64,000 nt of DNA from JAGQOZ01 sp041399205. Its GTDB lineage: Bacteria; Planctomycetota; Planctomycetia; Pirellulales; Pirellulaceae. A program made the position numbers and the translations under genes. Shown piece after piece: positions 20,810-30,670 of this stretch. The stretch is taken from NCBI GenBank assembly GCA_041399205.1, contig JAWKTK010000005.1:304446-368445 (forward strand). Reading direction: 5' to 3'. Position 1 is the first letter of the stretch, and every line of letters starts with the position of its first letter. The notes under the pieces are model-generated. The model had not been told where the DNA came from. It was given only the letters and a program-made list of their open reading frames with translations, and did not search any database.

Positions 20810-20843
20810 AATTCGCAGCAACGAAAATGTAATCTCCAAGTGG

Positions 20844-21653
20844 TTACCATGCGGTCCAGCCGCCGTCTACCACCAGGTTTTGGCCGGTGATGTAACTGCC
20901 GGCATCGGATGCCAGTAGCAGCAACGCGCCTTTTAATTCGTGCGGACAACCGATTCTGCCCAGCGGAACGTGTTGCTCTAGACGGCCTACTAATTCGGCC
21001 GAAACCTGGTTGGTGTTGGGAAAAGCGCCCGGTGACAACGCATTGACTCGGACAGAATCCTTCGCCCAATACGCTGCCAAATGTCGCACCATTTGCAGCG
21101 TACCACCTTTCAGCGCATGATACGCCACGCTGCTGGCTGTTGTCAGATCTTGATACGCTTCCGGATACGACGCCACCATTCCGTACATGGAACCAACCAT
21201 AATGATGCTGGCCGGCCGACCGGCGGTCACAGCGTGCTGGCGAACTTGCCGAGCCAACGCAAAGTAGCCGGCGTTATTCGCTTGATGGCGCACGAACGAA
21301 TCAAAGTCAATGTTGGTCCAATCTTGTCCGCACAGCTCCAGTCCATTGTTCACCAGAATGTCAATTGGCCCTTGATTGAGACGTACGACCTGATCGACTG
21401 CTGATACCATCGAATCTTCATCCATGTGATCTAACGAGACACCTGTATGTGAACCGGACCCTACGACCGGCAGGCTGGACGCTACTTCGGTTGCCACTTC
21501 CAGATCTCGACTTCCCACAATCACTCGGCATTCCGCCTCGGCCAGCGCGCACGCCAACGCTCGACCCAGCCACCCGGACGCGCCGGTCACCAGCGCCGTG
21601 CGGCCCGTCAGGTCAAACAACTGCCGCACCGTGGGCTCGGATTGCATCTGCAT
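20844..21653 (-). CDS. short-chain dehydrogenase/reductase (SDR)
   Basis: 269 residues with the classical SDR pattern: TGASGWLGRALA (TGxxxGxG dinucleotide loop, variant with W), NNG near residue 100 (VNNGLEL), catalytic Ser in IIMVGSMYG, YHALK (YxxxK) and the C-terminal GSYITGQNLVVDGGWTAW. These give NAD(P)H-dependent oxidation or reduction of an alcohol/ketone. The substrate is not predictable. The gene is divergent from the membrane dehydrogenase at 21748, with 94 bp between them, and converges on the sulfotransferase. Confidence 0.92.
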   Translation of the reverse strand: MQMQSEPTVRQLFDLTGRTALVTGASGWLGRALACALAEAECRVIVGSRDLEVATEVASSLPVVGSGSHTGVSLDHMDEDSMVSAVDQVVRLNQGPIDILVNNGLELCGQDWTNIDFDSFVRHQANNAGYFALARQVRQHAVTAGRPASIIMVGSMYGMVASYPEAYQDLTTASSVAYHALKGGTLQMVRHLAAYWAKDSVRVNALSPGAFPNTNQVSAELVGRLEQHVPLGRIGCPHELKGALLLLASDAGSYITGQNLVVDGGWTAW

Positions 21654-21747
21654 CTCCTTGTAGTAGAACTAAGGAACTTGGATTGCGTGTTTCGCAAAAA
21701 AAGCGAATCGCGTCCGCTTCGAAAACATCCTACCAAAAGCGCTGGCT

Positions 21748-24700
21748 ATGTATCGCTCTCCCAATTTATCTGGCCGAAACATCATTGCTCTTCTCATTTC
21801 GTTCGCGTCATGGCCGCAGTCAGGTCTAACAGAAGATCTCATTACCGTGCAAACGGCCAAGTCCGAACCATCTCTGCAAGTCGCGGATGATTTGACACTG
21901 GACCGTTTGCTAAGTGAACCGATTGTCGCGAATCCGCTGCACTTGAGTTTTGATGAACGAGGTCGTTTATGGGTTGTGCAATATCGTCAATATCCCTGGC
22001 CCGCCGGATTGCGATTGGTCAGCCGAGACAACGTGTGGCGAAATATTTACGATCCGCCTTTCGCACCGCCTCCGCCGCATGCGGATGATTCGCCGTTTCG
22101 TGGAAAGGATCGCATTACTATTCACGAAGATACAGACGGTGACGGCCAGTTCGATTCGCACAAAGTCTTCTTGGACGGTTTGAATTTTGCCACGGCCGTT
22201 GCAAAGGGCCGAGGAGGCGTGTTTGTCATGAACCCGCCTTACTTGCTGTTTTATGCCGATAAAAACAACGACGATGTTCCCGATTCGATCACTCCGCGAA
22301 TCCTGCTGTCTGGCTTCGGCATTGAAGATTCTCATTCTATTGCCAACAGTTTGCGTTGGGGCCCGGACGGTTGGTTGTATGCCACGCAAGGCAGTACCGT
22401 CAGCGGAGACATTGTCCGACATGGCGAAGACAATACCGTGTTGCCCAATGAAATGCCCGTCCATTCGCTTGGACAAAACGTTTGGCGTTATCATCCGGAA
22501 CGACACGAATATGAAATCTTTGCCGAAGGAGGTGGCAACGCATTCGGAGTAGAAATTGATTCAGCGGGAAGAGTCTATTCGGGACACAACGGCGGTGATA
22601 CTCGAGGATTCCATTACGCGCAAGGCGGTTATTCGCAAAAGACGTTCAACAAACATGGTGAACTGTCGAACCGGTTTACTTACGGCTATTATCCAGCGAT
22701 GAAAAGCAATCGAGTCGAACGGTTTACGCACACGTTTATCATTTATGAAGCAGACCAATTGCCGACAGCCTATCACGGCAAATTGCTAGGCGTGAACCCG
22801 GTAGAACACTACGTCATGCGCAGCACGATCTCGGCCGACGGGTCGACGCGACAAACCCAAGATGAAGGACGTATTGTTTCAGCGGGCCAATCAGAACGAT
22901 CGACTTGGTTTACGCCAGTGGATATTCAGACAGGTCCGGACGGTTGCGTCTACATTGCAGACTGGTATTCCGTGCAAGCAAACCATTATCGCAATCACGA
23001 AGGGCAGACCAATCCGGATCTTGGTCGCATTTATCGCCTTCGTGCCGCGTCATCGCACATGCACGAAATTGCTGGCCCGCAATTCGATCTTTCCAAATCT
23101 ACTTCTCGCGAATTGATCGACCAATATCTTTCGCATCCCAATCGTTGGTTTCGCCGCACAACGCTGCGAATTCTGGCGGATCGGCGAGACCATTCGCTGA
23201 AATCCGCACTGCAAGATCGAATTCGCCAGTCGGACGGGCCGCTGGCTTTGGAGTACCTGTGGGCACTGCACTTATCTACCGGATTGGATGACGCTTTTGC
23301 CGCCGAACTCCTGACGCATCCGTACAGCGGAGTGCGATTTTGGACGGTGCGACTGCTGGGCGATACCAAACAATTGTCGCCCAAATTGGCCGCCGACGTG
23401 GCTCGTTTGGCAAACACAGAAACAAACACGGAAGTTCGTTTGCAATTGGCCAGTTCCGCCGGCCGATTTTCTTCCGCCGTCGGACTGCCGATCTTGCGGC
23501 GGCTGATGGAGCATTCACAAGATGCGGCCGATCCCTACATTCCGTTGATGATTTGGTGGTCTTTGGAGAAACACGCCGACGATGCCGACGCCGTTTTGGC
23601 GTTATGGGAGGATCCGACTACTTGGCAAACGCAGATTCGGCCTGCGGACAACACCTTCTTTGAAAATCTGATGCGACGTTACGCCACACTCGGTTCGCAA
23701 TCTGATCTTGATGCATGTGCTCGGCTACTGCGACTTGCGCCGACCCAGCAGGATCGCCACCGCTTGGTCCGCAGTTTTGCCAAAGCTCTAGAAGGTCGCC
23801 CCATGCCGCCATTGCCGCAAACGCTGGCCGAACAACTGGCGGCAACTCAGTCTGAATACGCCGTGCTGTTGGGCATTCGCCGACAGGACGCCGACGCCAT
23901 TCAACAAGGACGCACCATGCTGCTGAACAACGAGACCGACATGACGATTCGACGTCAGTTAGTCCAAGCGTTGGCGGACATGCGTAGTGATCCGCAAGCA
24001 ACGGTTCGCGCGTTTCTAGAAATACTCGATTCGTCGACTGAACCACCGCTGAAGGCCAGTGTGATTGCTGCGCTGCAACGCTTTGACGATCCGCTGATTG
24101 GGAAACAGTTGGTAGATCGACTAAGCCGCTTGGATGCTGATTTACGTGAACCAATATTGGCGACACTGGCTAGTCGCATGTCTTGGGCTGACGAGTTGTT
24201 AAACGCCATCGACGATGGCACGATTGATCGAACGAAGATTCCGGCCGAAATCACGCAGCAGCTGCGGTTGCATCGCGCGGCCGAGTTTCTGGCCCGAGTC
24301 GATTCTGTATTTCCGCCAATAGCTGATTCGAACGAAACGGATTCGCTGCAGCAGATTGACCAACGCATTCAAACGCTAACAGAATTGGTTCGCCAAGGAA
24401 AAGGAGACCCGTTGGCAGGCCAACATCTATTTCATGGAAAAGCAACGTGTGCCAAGTGTCACGTGATGTTCGGAAAAGGTGGCGACATCGGCCCCGATTT
24501 GACAAGCTATAATCGTCAGCATGTCGCTCGGATGTTGTTGTCGATTGTTCGCCCCAGTGCGGAAGTGCGAGAAGGCTTTGAAACGTATTCGGCGTATTTG
24601 AGTGACGGACGAGTTGTTTCCGGATTCAAGATTGAAGACACCGAACAGTTGCTGGTCTTGCGTTCCACGGACGGGCAGAATCATGTTATGACCAAACAAG

Positions 24701-24821
24701 AAATAGACGAAGTGGAACCGAACAGTCGATCATTGATGCCCGAAGGTTGCTCGATTCCCTCACCCACGACGAACTGCGTGACTTCTTTGCATTTCTTTCC
24801 AGCACAACTCCACCCAAATAA
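21748..24821 (+). CDS. membrane-bound dehydrogenase with HEAT repeats and Pirellula-type heme-binding domain (frameshift near the end)
   Basis: About 1024 residues, exported (signal IIALLISFASWPQSGLT). Residues about 50-430 form the propeller dehydrogenase domain of the TIGR02604 type (LSFDERGRLWVVQYRQYPWPAG; GDTRGFHYAQGGY; DWYSVQANHYRNHEG). Residues 440-850 are alpha-helical HEAT-like repeats. A c-type heme domain of the TIGR02603 type follows with CAKCH (Cys901-His905) and IGPDLTSYNR, LLSIVRPSAEV. Near 24747 one base appears lost: the uncorrected ORF ends in unrelated sequence at 24834, while restoring GAAGG-T-TTGCTC gives EGLLDSLTHDELRDFFAFL and a TAA at 24819-24821, the expected family ending. 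It probably oxidises sugars or alcohols in the periplasm, passing electrons to heme. Family is clear, substrate unknown. Confidence 0.9.
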
Positions 24822-24942
24822 CTGCATTACGTGAAATTGACCACCGCATTCTGCCGGCACATTCTTGTTCAAGACAAGTCACGGCAGCGTAGGTTTACTG
24901 TATTTTGCAGTCGACGCGAACGAAAATTCGTTACAAAATTTC

Positions 24943-26235
24943 TCAGAAATGCCAACCGTCTGGCACCACCACATCTTTGCCGATAATAGGGATGCCGTCC
25001 TGAATAGATTTGCCGTCTTGTTCTTCCATGTGGCCTACGCCGTTGGAATTGACGATTCGCACATTGCGCCCAATTCGGCAGTTCTTGTCGACGATTGCGC
25101 CCACAATGTGAGAACCACTACCGATACCGATCACCGGACGATGTAGTTTTTCGTTGGCATCCAACTCCGCGCAGGTTTCGTATTCGTCCGACCCCATGAT
25201 GATCGAATCCTTAATGGTGACGTTTTCGCCAATCAGGCAGCGCAGCCCGATCACACTGTTCTCAATGACCGCACCGGGGCGAATACTACATCCATCGGCA
25301 ATAATACTGTTAGTGATGGTAGCGCCGTCAAACTGGGATGGCGGCAAGAAGCGGCTACGTGAATAAATAGGAGCTTCCGGCGAAGACAAATGGAACGGCG
25401 GCGTGCGACTGGCTAACGCTAGATTCGCATTATAGAACGCTCGAATTGTACCAATGTCTTCCCAATAGCCGTCAAACAAATGAACTTGAATGTGCTTCGG
25501 TTCAATCAATGACGGAAACACTTCTTTGCCAAAATCTTCAAAGCTAGTCGACTGCAAGACGTCTACCAAGACCTCTTTCTTAAAGACGTAAATGCCCATG
25601 CTGGCCAAGCAATCGCGACCTTTGCTGTCGATACCATGTTGATCAATCCAAGTCGGAGCCATCGCCACGGAATCCAGCAGTTCTTGCGTCTTGGGTTTTT
25701 CCACAAAACCGGTAACTCGACCATCTTCGGTCAGCCGCATAACACCAAAGCCTCGCGCTTGTTCACGAGTGACCGGGATGGCGGCAATCGTGGCGTCGGC
25801 ATTTGATTCGATGTGAGTCTTGATCAGCTTTCGGTAATCCATGCGATACAGTTGGTCGCCAGACAGAATGACCACATGGTTCACATCGGGCTGATCAAAA
25901 TATCGACGATTCTTGCGCACCGCGTCCGCCGTGCCTTGGTACCAATCGGTCCCACCTTCTTCCATGGTCTGCTGAGCGGCCAGGATTTCCACAAAGCCTT
26001 CAGTAAACGCGTCAAATCGGTACGTTTGCCGAATATGCCGATGCAGACTGACTGACATGAACTGCGTCAATACGTACACACGATTCAATCCGCTATTGAT
26101 GCAATTCGAAATAGGAATATCAATCAGGCGATATTTACCGGCTAGCGGAACCGCGGGCTTCGAACGGTACTTGGTCAGTGGGTACAACCGAGTACCTCGT
26201 CCACCGCCCATGACAATCGTGATGGCATCACGCAT
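24943..26235 (-). CDS. glgC: glucose-1-phosphate adenylyltransferase
   Basis: 430 residues matching ADP-glucose pyrophosphorylase. The N-terminal nucleotidyltransferase motif is MGGGRGTRLYPLTKYRSKP, with the KPAVPLAGKYRLID element, and ISNCINSGL follows. LSGDQLYRMDY contains the catalytic Asp region, and FVEKPK the substrate-binding lysine. The C-terminal third is a left-handed beta-helix with hexapeptide-like repeats (IIADGCSIRPGAVIENSVIG). The enzyme makes ADP-glucose from glucose-1-phosphate and ATP, the committed step of bacterial glycogen synthesis. It stands alone on the minus strand; no other glycogen gene is in the window. Confidence 0.95.
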   Translation of the reverse strand: MRDAITIVMGGGRGTRLYPLTKYRSKPAVPLAGKYRLIDIPISNCINSGLNRVYVLTQFMSVSLHRHIRQTYRFDAFTEGFVEILAAQQTMEEGGTDWYQGTADAVRKNRRYFDQPDVNHVVILSGDQLYRMDYRKLIKTHIESNADATIAAIPVTREQARGFGVMRLTEDGRVTGFVEKPKTQELLDSVAMAPTWIDQHGIDSKGRDCLASMGIYVFKKEVLVDVLQSTSFEDFGKEVFPSLIEPKHIQVHLFDGYWEDIGTIRAFYNANLALASRTPPFHLSSPEAPIYSRSRFLPPSQFDGATITNSIIADGCSIRPGAVIENSVIGLRCLIGENVTIKDSIIMGSDEYETCAELDANEKLHRPVIGIGSGSHIVGAIVDKNCRIGRNVRIVNSNGVGHMEEQDGKSIQDGIPIIGKDVVVPDGWHF

Positions 26236-26450
26236 AGGTATCTACCTCGAATTCAAATCAGCGCACCGCAGGCCACCATATCACCTGGAAACCTGCGAAA
26301 ACCAGCCAAGGAACAAAGAATTCCTAGACCGAAAGAATAGCAACCAAATGCAGTAGCCAGCAACCACTGTATGTCAATCGCCAGCCACAAAATCAAGAAT
26401 ATTCAGCAACACTTGCTGGCCGAGCGCGTCGTTGCGGCACACAAGTGTTT

Positions 26451-27218
26451 CTAACGCATCATTCGCCGATCAAATTCAAGGTTCAGCTGAGCCATGCGTT
26501 GCAACATGACCGGTTGTGAATCAAGTAACGACGCGATTCGCTGCCAATCCAGCCCATCATCCCCCAATGCCTCGACAATCTCTTCGGCATGATGCCAATC
26601 CTCGGGGGCTCGAACCGCCAGCCGAAAATCATTTCGATCTAATTCGGCCGGTAACGTTAGGAATCGAAGTGCGTACTCATCGGCATTTTGCAGGAAGAAA
26701 TCGAGTAACCCGGCGGACGGACTCTTCGCTTTGGCGGCACGACGCAACGCTGCCGTTTGGTACCATTCTGCCACCAGCCCCAACTTTGCATGCAATTGCG
26801 AACCAGCTTGACGTGACGTAAAGCTAATGCACGCCGTTTTGTTTGCGTCATTGCGTCCGGCCAGCACCAGTCGATCCAGCAAAGCAGGATCCAGTAATGG
26901 CGACGAATTCTGCACATGCACGACCGCATTTGCCTGAGTGGCTTCCGCTGCGTCCAGCAACTGTTTAGCTTCATCCGCTTGGCTGCTAACCAACAGCTTG
27001 GCAGACGCCGGAATATGAGCGTGTACGGCTTCTTCGCAGTGACTGTCTGGCACAACCACCACCACTTCCGCCAAATGCTGCGACTCAGACGTTCGCCGCA
27101 CCACCCATTCAATCAACGGTCGGCCGGCCAGACTCCGAGCAATCCGTGGAAATAGGTGCGAAGTGCTGGAAAGACAATCTTCTTGACGCGCGAGTATACA
27201 TCCAATGGTCTTGGGCAT
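26451..27218 (-). CDS. cytidylyltransferase-like nucleotidyltransferase
   Basis: 255 residues. The N-terminal IGCILARQE ... FPRIARSLAGRPLIEWVVRRTSES matches the Rossmann-like cytidylyltransferase fold of SpsF/KdsB/NeuA-like proteins, including the GRPLIEWVV dimer/substrate segment. The usual second motif (DxD-like, after LLVSSQAD) is weaker: VVHVQNSSPLLDPALLDRLV stands where active enzymes have QGDxPLI/P, so the metal-binding Asp appears replaced. The C-terminus (FRLAVRAPEDWHHAEEIVEAL) matches SpsF-like proteins. Expected role is NMP transfer to a sugar acid for surface polysaccharide, but the replaced residue makes activity uncertain. Confidence 0.7.
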   Translation of the reverse strand: MPKTIGCILARQEDCLSSTSHLFPRIARSLAGRPLIEWVVRRTSESQHLAEVVVVVPDSHCEEAVHAHIPASAKLLVSSQADEAKQLLDAAEATQANAVVHVQNSSPLLDPALLDRLVLAGRNDANKTACISFTSRQAGSQLHAKLGLVAEWYQTAALRRAAKAKSPSAGLLDFFLQNADEYALRFLTLPAELDRNDFRLAVRAPEDWHHAEEIVEALGDDGLDWQRIASLLDSQPVMLQRMAQLNLEFDRRMMR

Positions 27219-27421
27219 AGCAGAACATTCCGTTGTCCGAAACAGGGTTGGGCCTACATTCTGCTGACGAACGCCATCGTCGCCAACAAAGGATTAATGT
27301 ATCAGGTTTGAAACAAAATCGTCAAGTTGATTCCAGATTACTCAGAACGCCCAGTCTTAAATATGCCGAGCCGCCGCTGAAGTGCATTCGAGGCCCAACC
27401 GGCCAGCAGGCTGGCCGTTCA

Positions 27422-27600
27422 TTTCCAGTTGGTGCCAGCCACCGAAATCTCTGATTTCCAGTTGGTGCCAGCCACTGAAATTCCGATGGCAAACAAATCC
27501 CGGTTGGTGCCAGCCACTGAAATTCCGATGGCAAACAAATCCCGGTTGGTGCCAGCCACTGAAATTCCGGTGCCATTTCCGGTTGGTGCCAGGCACCGAA
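27422..27600. repeat. tandem repeat with palindromic core GGTGCCAGSCACC-like
   Basis: Five copies of GTTGGTGCCAGCCAC (the last is GTTGGTGCCAGGCAC) start at 27428, 27461, 27503, 27545 and 27582; the middle steps are exactly 42 bp. The last copy contains GGTGCCAGGCACC, a perfect palindrome around one central base; the others are one change away. A sixth, decayed copy is near 27665. The 42-bp period is divisible by three, leaving long but meaningless reading frames on both strands. It fills most of the 590-bp gap before the toxin-antitoxin pair, where no convincing gene is seen. Confidence 0.9.
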
Positions 27601-27808
27601 ATCTCTCACTGCCACCCCGCAAGAATCTGGAAACACAGACGCACAGAGACCGCAGAGAAATTCCAGTCAGTGCCAGCTACCAAGCATCCTTGACAAACAA
27701 AAAACCGCAAAAATCCCAGGCGGCAATCCCAACCGTCGAAAATGTTAGGCGAATAGTGACGGCCGTGATAAGTTGTAAGGAACAGATCCAAGCTGAAGGA
27801 CCCTTGGG

Positions 27809-28069
27809 ATGAATATTGAACTGAGCAAAGAAAGTGAGCAGCTATTGCAGTCTGTGCTGGCTTCTGGTGAATCCCAGGACGTGGGGGCGCACGTGGAATC
27901 GTTGATTCGCGAAGACAGTCTCACTCGTCAGCAGCTCCACGCGGCATTGACCAATGCAGCTGATAGCATTGAGGAAGAAGCGATCATCGGCCTTCAGAGC
28001 GGCGAGCCCCTGGACGTAACCGCCGATTACTGGCAAGAGAAGCGTGCCCGTATCGAGGGGCAGAAATAG
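27809..28069 (+). CDS. antitoxin of a ParD/RelB-like type II toxin-antitoxin pair
   Basis: 86 residues. The N-terminus (MNIELSKESEQLLQSVLASGESQDVGAHVESLIRED) resembles the ribbon-helix-helix region of ParD-type antitoxins, and the acidic C-terminal half (ADSIEEEAIIGLQSGEPLDV, then ADYWQEKRARIEG) is the expected toxin-binding tail. It ends three bases before the ParE-like gene, the usual antitoxin-toxin order. It would neutralise the toxin and repress its own promoter. Identification rests on size, position and partner more than on a strict motif. Confidence 0.75.
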   Translation: MNIELSKESEQLLQSVLASGESQDVGAHVESLIREDSLTRQQLHAALTNAADSIEEEAIIGLQSGEPLDVTADYWQEKRARIEGQK

Positions 28070-28072
28070 CGA

Positions 28073-28393
28073 ATGTCACGACGCCTCGCCATTCAGCCGC
28101 AAGCTGACAAAGATCTGGACGAAATAGCTGATTACATTGCGCGAGACAATGTTTCGGCGGCACTTCGTTTTCTGGCTGCCGCTCAGATGACATTCGAATT
28201 CTTGGTCGAAACACCCTTGATTGGCGTCGCTTGTGCGTCGTTCTTTCGAGCGGACGTGGTACGGGGCCTTCGCTTGTGGCGAGTAAGAGGTTTTTCCAAT
28301 TATTAGATTTTGTATCGCGTCACTGATGATCAGCTGCTAATTGTTCGAATCATTCATGCCGCCCATGACATGGAGCCGCTCATCGAAACTTAG
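28073..28393 (+). pseudogene. ParE/RelE-like toxin with premature TAG stop
   Basis: The ORF reads MSRRLAIQPQADKDLDEIADYIARDN ... RGLRLWRVRGFSNY, clearly ParE-like, and stops at TAG 28304-28306 after 77 residues. The same frame continues as ILYRVTDDQLLIVRIIHAAHDMEPLIE to a second TAG at 28391-28393, which is the normal ParE ending (homologs read NYLIFYRV... with Leu or similar where TAG stands). One T-to-A change (TTG to TAG) explains it. Full length would be 106 residues, the family norm. The truncated product lacks the last beta strands and so is probably inactive. Confidence 0.82.
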
Positions 28394-28500
28394 ACCTAAC
28401 TTGAACGGAAAATCATGCCATTAACAGCGACTTGAGGCTACTTTAGCAGGCGTTTTCGCTCGAATATAAAATGCGTGATTGTTGCCACGAATTCTACGCG

Positions 28501-28521
28501 AAATGGGCTAGTAGCCCATTT
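28501..28521. repeat. perfect 21-bp palindrome
   Basis: AAATGGGCTA, one central G, then TAGCCCATTT. It lies 22 bp upstream of the transposase start codon and could be a hairpin or protein-binding site of the insertion sequence. No function is proven. Confidence 0.85.
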
Positions 28522-28543
28522 CATCTCGTGTACAACACTTGGC

Positions 28544-30280
28544 ATGAGTGCAAAGCAAGGGAAACTGCGAGTCGAAACGGTCCGCAAGACGGTCAAAGGA
28601 AGATTTGCTTCGGTGCTGCTGCGGCGAAGTTTTCGCAGAACCGGCAAGGTCCAGCACGAAGACGCTGAAACCTCACGCGGTTGCCACCGGATGTCATCGA
28701 GTTCATCAAGCGGCAGCTGCTGGTGAACTGGAAGCCGACGCACCGCACTCGTCGTTTGAAATCACTCGTTCGCTGCCGCACCAGGAATGTGGCGGCCGTG
28801 CTGCAAACAGCGCTTAACTTAAGGCTGGAGAATTTACTGGCCTCGCGATCGTGCCGCCAGCGGGATTTAATCATGGCATTGGTCGTGGCACGCGTGCTTT
28901 CGCCGCGTTCTAAGCTAAGTACCACGACGGCGGCTGACGACCGAGACTGCCAAGCACACGTTGGCTGAAGAGTTGGCGATTGGCGGCGTCGATGTCCATG
29001 AGTTGTATGCCGCGATGGATTGGCTGGCGACACGTCAAACTGGATCAAAACAAGCTCGCCGGACACTTGAAGGACGGGCAGTTGGTACTGTTCGATGTTT
29101 CTTCGAGCTATCTACACGGGACGAAGAGTCCGCTGATCAAACATGGTTACAGTCGCGATCATCGTAGCGATCGCCCTCAGATCGTGTACGGTTTGCTGTG
29201 TGATTCGGAAGGTCGTCCGATTGCGATTGAAGTCTTCCCGGGCAACACATCCGACCCGCCGACATTCACTCAAATCGTCGCGACAGCTCGTAAACGTTTC
29301 GGCATCAACCGGCTCGTTTTCGTTGGTGATCGCGTGGCATGATCCCGTCGCTCGGATCAACGAAGACCTGCGAGGTGTCGATGGTTTGGACTAGTTCCGC
29401 CTTGCGTACCGAGGGAGTGGGGTGTGCGCATGGCACGATCCAGATGTCTCTGTTCGACACACAGGATCTGGCCGAGGTATCGGAACATTTTCCCGACGAG
29501 CGACTGATTGTCTGTCGCAATCCGGCTTGCTCGCCGAGCAACGTGCTCGCAAGCGAAACGAGAGTTGCTTGAAGCGACCGAAGAAGCTCGAACCGATTCG
29601 AATCGCCACGCAGCGTAGAACAAATCCACTTCGCGGCGAGAAAGAAATCAGCCTTCGAGTTGGCGAGATTCGATGGCCAGCTGAAGACCAGCCGGCTGCT
29701 TCGATCTTACGATCCTGCAGAACCGTTTGCGTATGCTGGCGACGAAGATCGCATTCCGCGAGGCGGCTCTCGACGGCAGCATGTCGTCAGCGTGACGTCG
29801 ACAAGAAGCGAGATGGACTCGGACAAAGTTGTCGAAAACCACAAGAGCCTTGCCAAAGTCGAGCGAGCATTTCGTTGCCTAAAGACGGTCGATCTGTCGC
29901 TGCGTCCGATCTATCATCGCAACGAAGAACGGATCCGGTCGCACGTGTTCATCTGCATGTTGGCGTACTATGTCGAATGGCATATGCGAGAGAGCCGTCC
30001 GTGTTGTTCGCCGACGACGACCAGAGTCAGCTGCGGCAGCTCGCAAATCGATCGTGGCGCCCGGCCCAGCGTTCGGAATCTGCCAAACGCAAAGACGCCA
30101 CTCGCCGCATCTGACGACTTCCCCGTTCAGAGCTTCCATGACATCCTGCAAGACCTCGGCACGCTCTGCCGCAACCGTATCCGCATCCCCGAGTTCGATT
30201 CCAGAATTCGACAAACTCACGCTGACGACCTTCCGTACCAACAATGCGTCCTCGATCTGCTGGGCGTTACCGCCAACTAA
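28544..30280 (+). pseudogene. IS1634-type transposase remnant, multiply frameshifted
   Basis: Fragments in all three frames join into one IS4-superfamily (IS1634-like) transposase: MSAKQGKLRVETVRK and RFASVLLRRSFR at the N-terminus, LPPDVIEFIKRQL, LIMALVVARVLSPRSKL, VDVHELYAAMDWL, LVLFDVSSSYLHGTKSPL (first catalytic Asp), PQIVYGLLCDSEGRPIAIEVFPGNTSDP, NRLVFVGDR (second Asp, followed by an extra T that breaks the frame), and SLAKVERAFRCLKTVDL (catalytic Glu) with HVFICMLAYYVEWHM near the end. At least five shifts are needed, so no functional transposase can be made from the sequence as given. Terminal inverted repeats and target duplication could not be identified, so the outer limits are approximate. 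Confidence 0.88.
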
Positions 30281-30339
30281 CCGCCAACCATTTGCGTGTT
30301 CAGAACCCGCACTATTTCAAATCCGCCCCCGACAGCCAA

Positions 30340-30363
30340 TTGAGCCTACAATGAAAGGCTCAA
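30340..30363. repeat. 8-bp inverted repeat (possible hairpin)
   Basis: TTGAGCCT (30340-30347), eight-base loop, AGGCTCAA (30356-30363), 60 bp after the transposase remnant. No T-run follows on the plus strand, so it is not a typical terminator. It might belong to the right end of the insertion sequence. Confidence 0.5.
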
Positions 30364-30454
30364 ATCGAAAAAGATCCGTCAAATTTCGTTTCAAGTTAGG
30401 CTTAGAGCAGACCGCCCACTGGCCATCGGAGAGCCAGGGCTAGTCGCTCTTGTG

Positions 30455-30650
30455 TCATCCAAGTTTTCTGGCGATACCTTCGGCGAGTTTTTTAGGTCTC
30501 GCTCGACATGAACCTGAAGTAGCGTCGGCCGAACTGTGACCGAGTATGACCTGGGCACCTTCGACACCAAATTGCCGGCGTACTTCCGTGGCAACCGAGT
30601 AGCGAAGAAAAAGCATTCGTAATCTTCGACACACATGGAACAACGTCACG
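30455..30650 (-). pseudogene. tyrosine recombinase/integrase C-terminal remnant
   Basis: Only the last 60 or so residues remain: RYSVATEVRRQFGVEGAQVILGHSSAD, matching the RH..A and LGHS elements around the catalytic His of phage-type integrases, then VHVERDLK in one frame and KKLAEGIARKLG in another, which together give the usual ending (TQVYAERD...A..IARKIG). Two compensating indels are needed and the nucleophile Tyr appears changed (QVHVERD instead of QVYAERD). No N-terminal catalytic half is present upstream. It is a decayed mobile-element scar. Confidence 0.75.
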
Positions 30651-30670
30651 CCAACCGACTGGCGTTGCTG

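Noticed and set aside
27422..27600. Possible CRISPR array
   Set aside because: The intervening sequence is itself repeated (42-bp identical units), so there are no unique spacers, and no cas gene is present.
27322..27812. Two repetitive reading frames (104 and 127 residues) on opposite strands with a 14-residue period
   Set aside because: They are created by the 42-bp DNA repeat, whose period is a multiple of three; all frames stay open and no start signal supports either.
28304..28306. TAG read as an amino acid
   Set aside because: Other genes in the window, such as the HtrA gene and CoaB, use TAG as their normal stop, so an altered code is unlikely.
30340..30363. Hairpin as the right terminal inverted repeat of the insertion sequence
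   Set aside because: No matching left end could be found near 28400-28540, so only the local inverted repeat is reported.
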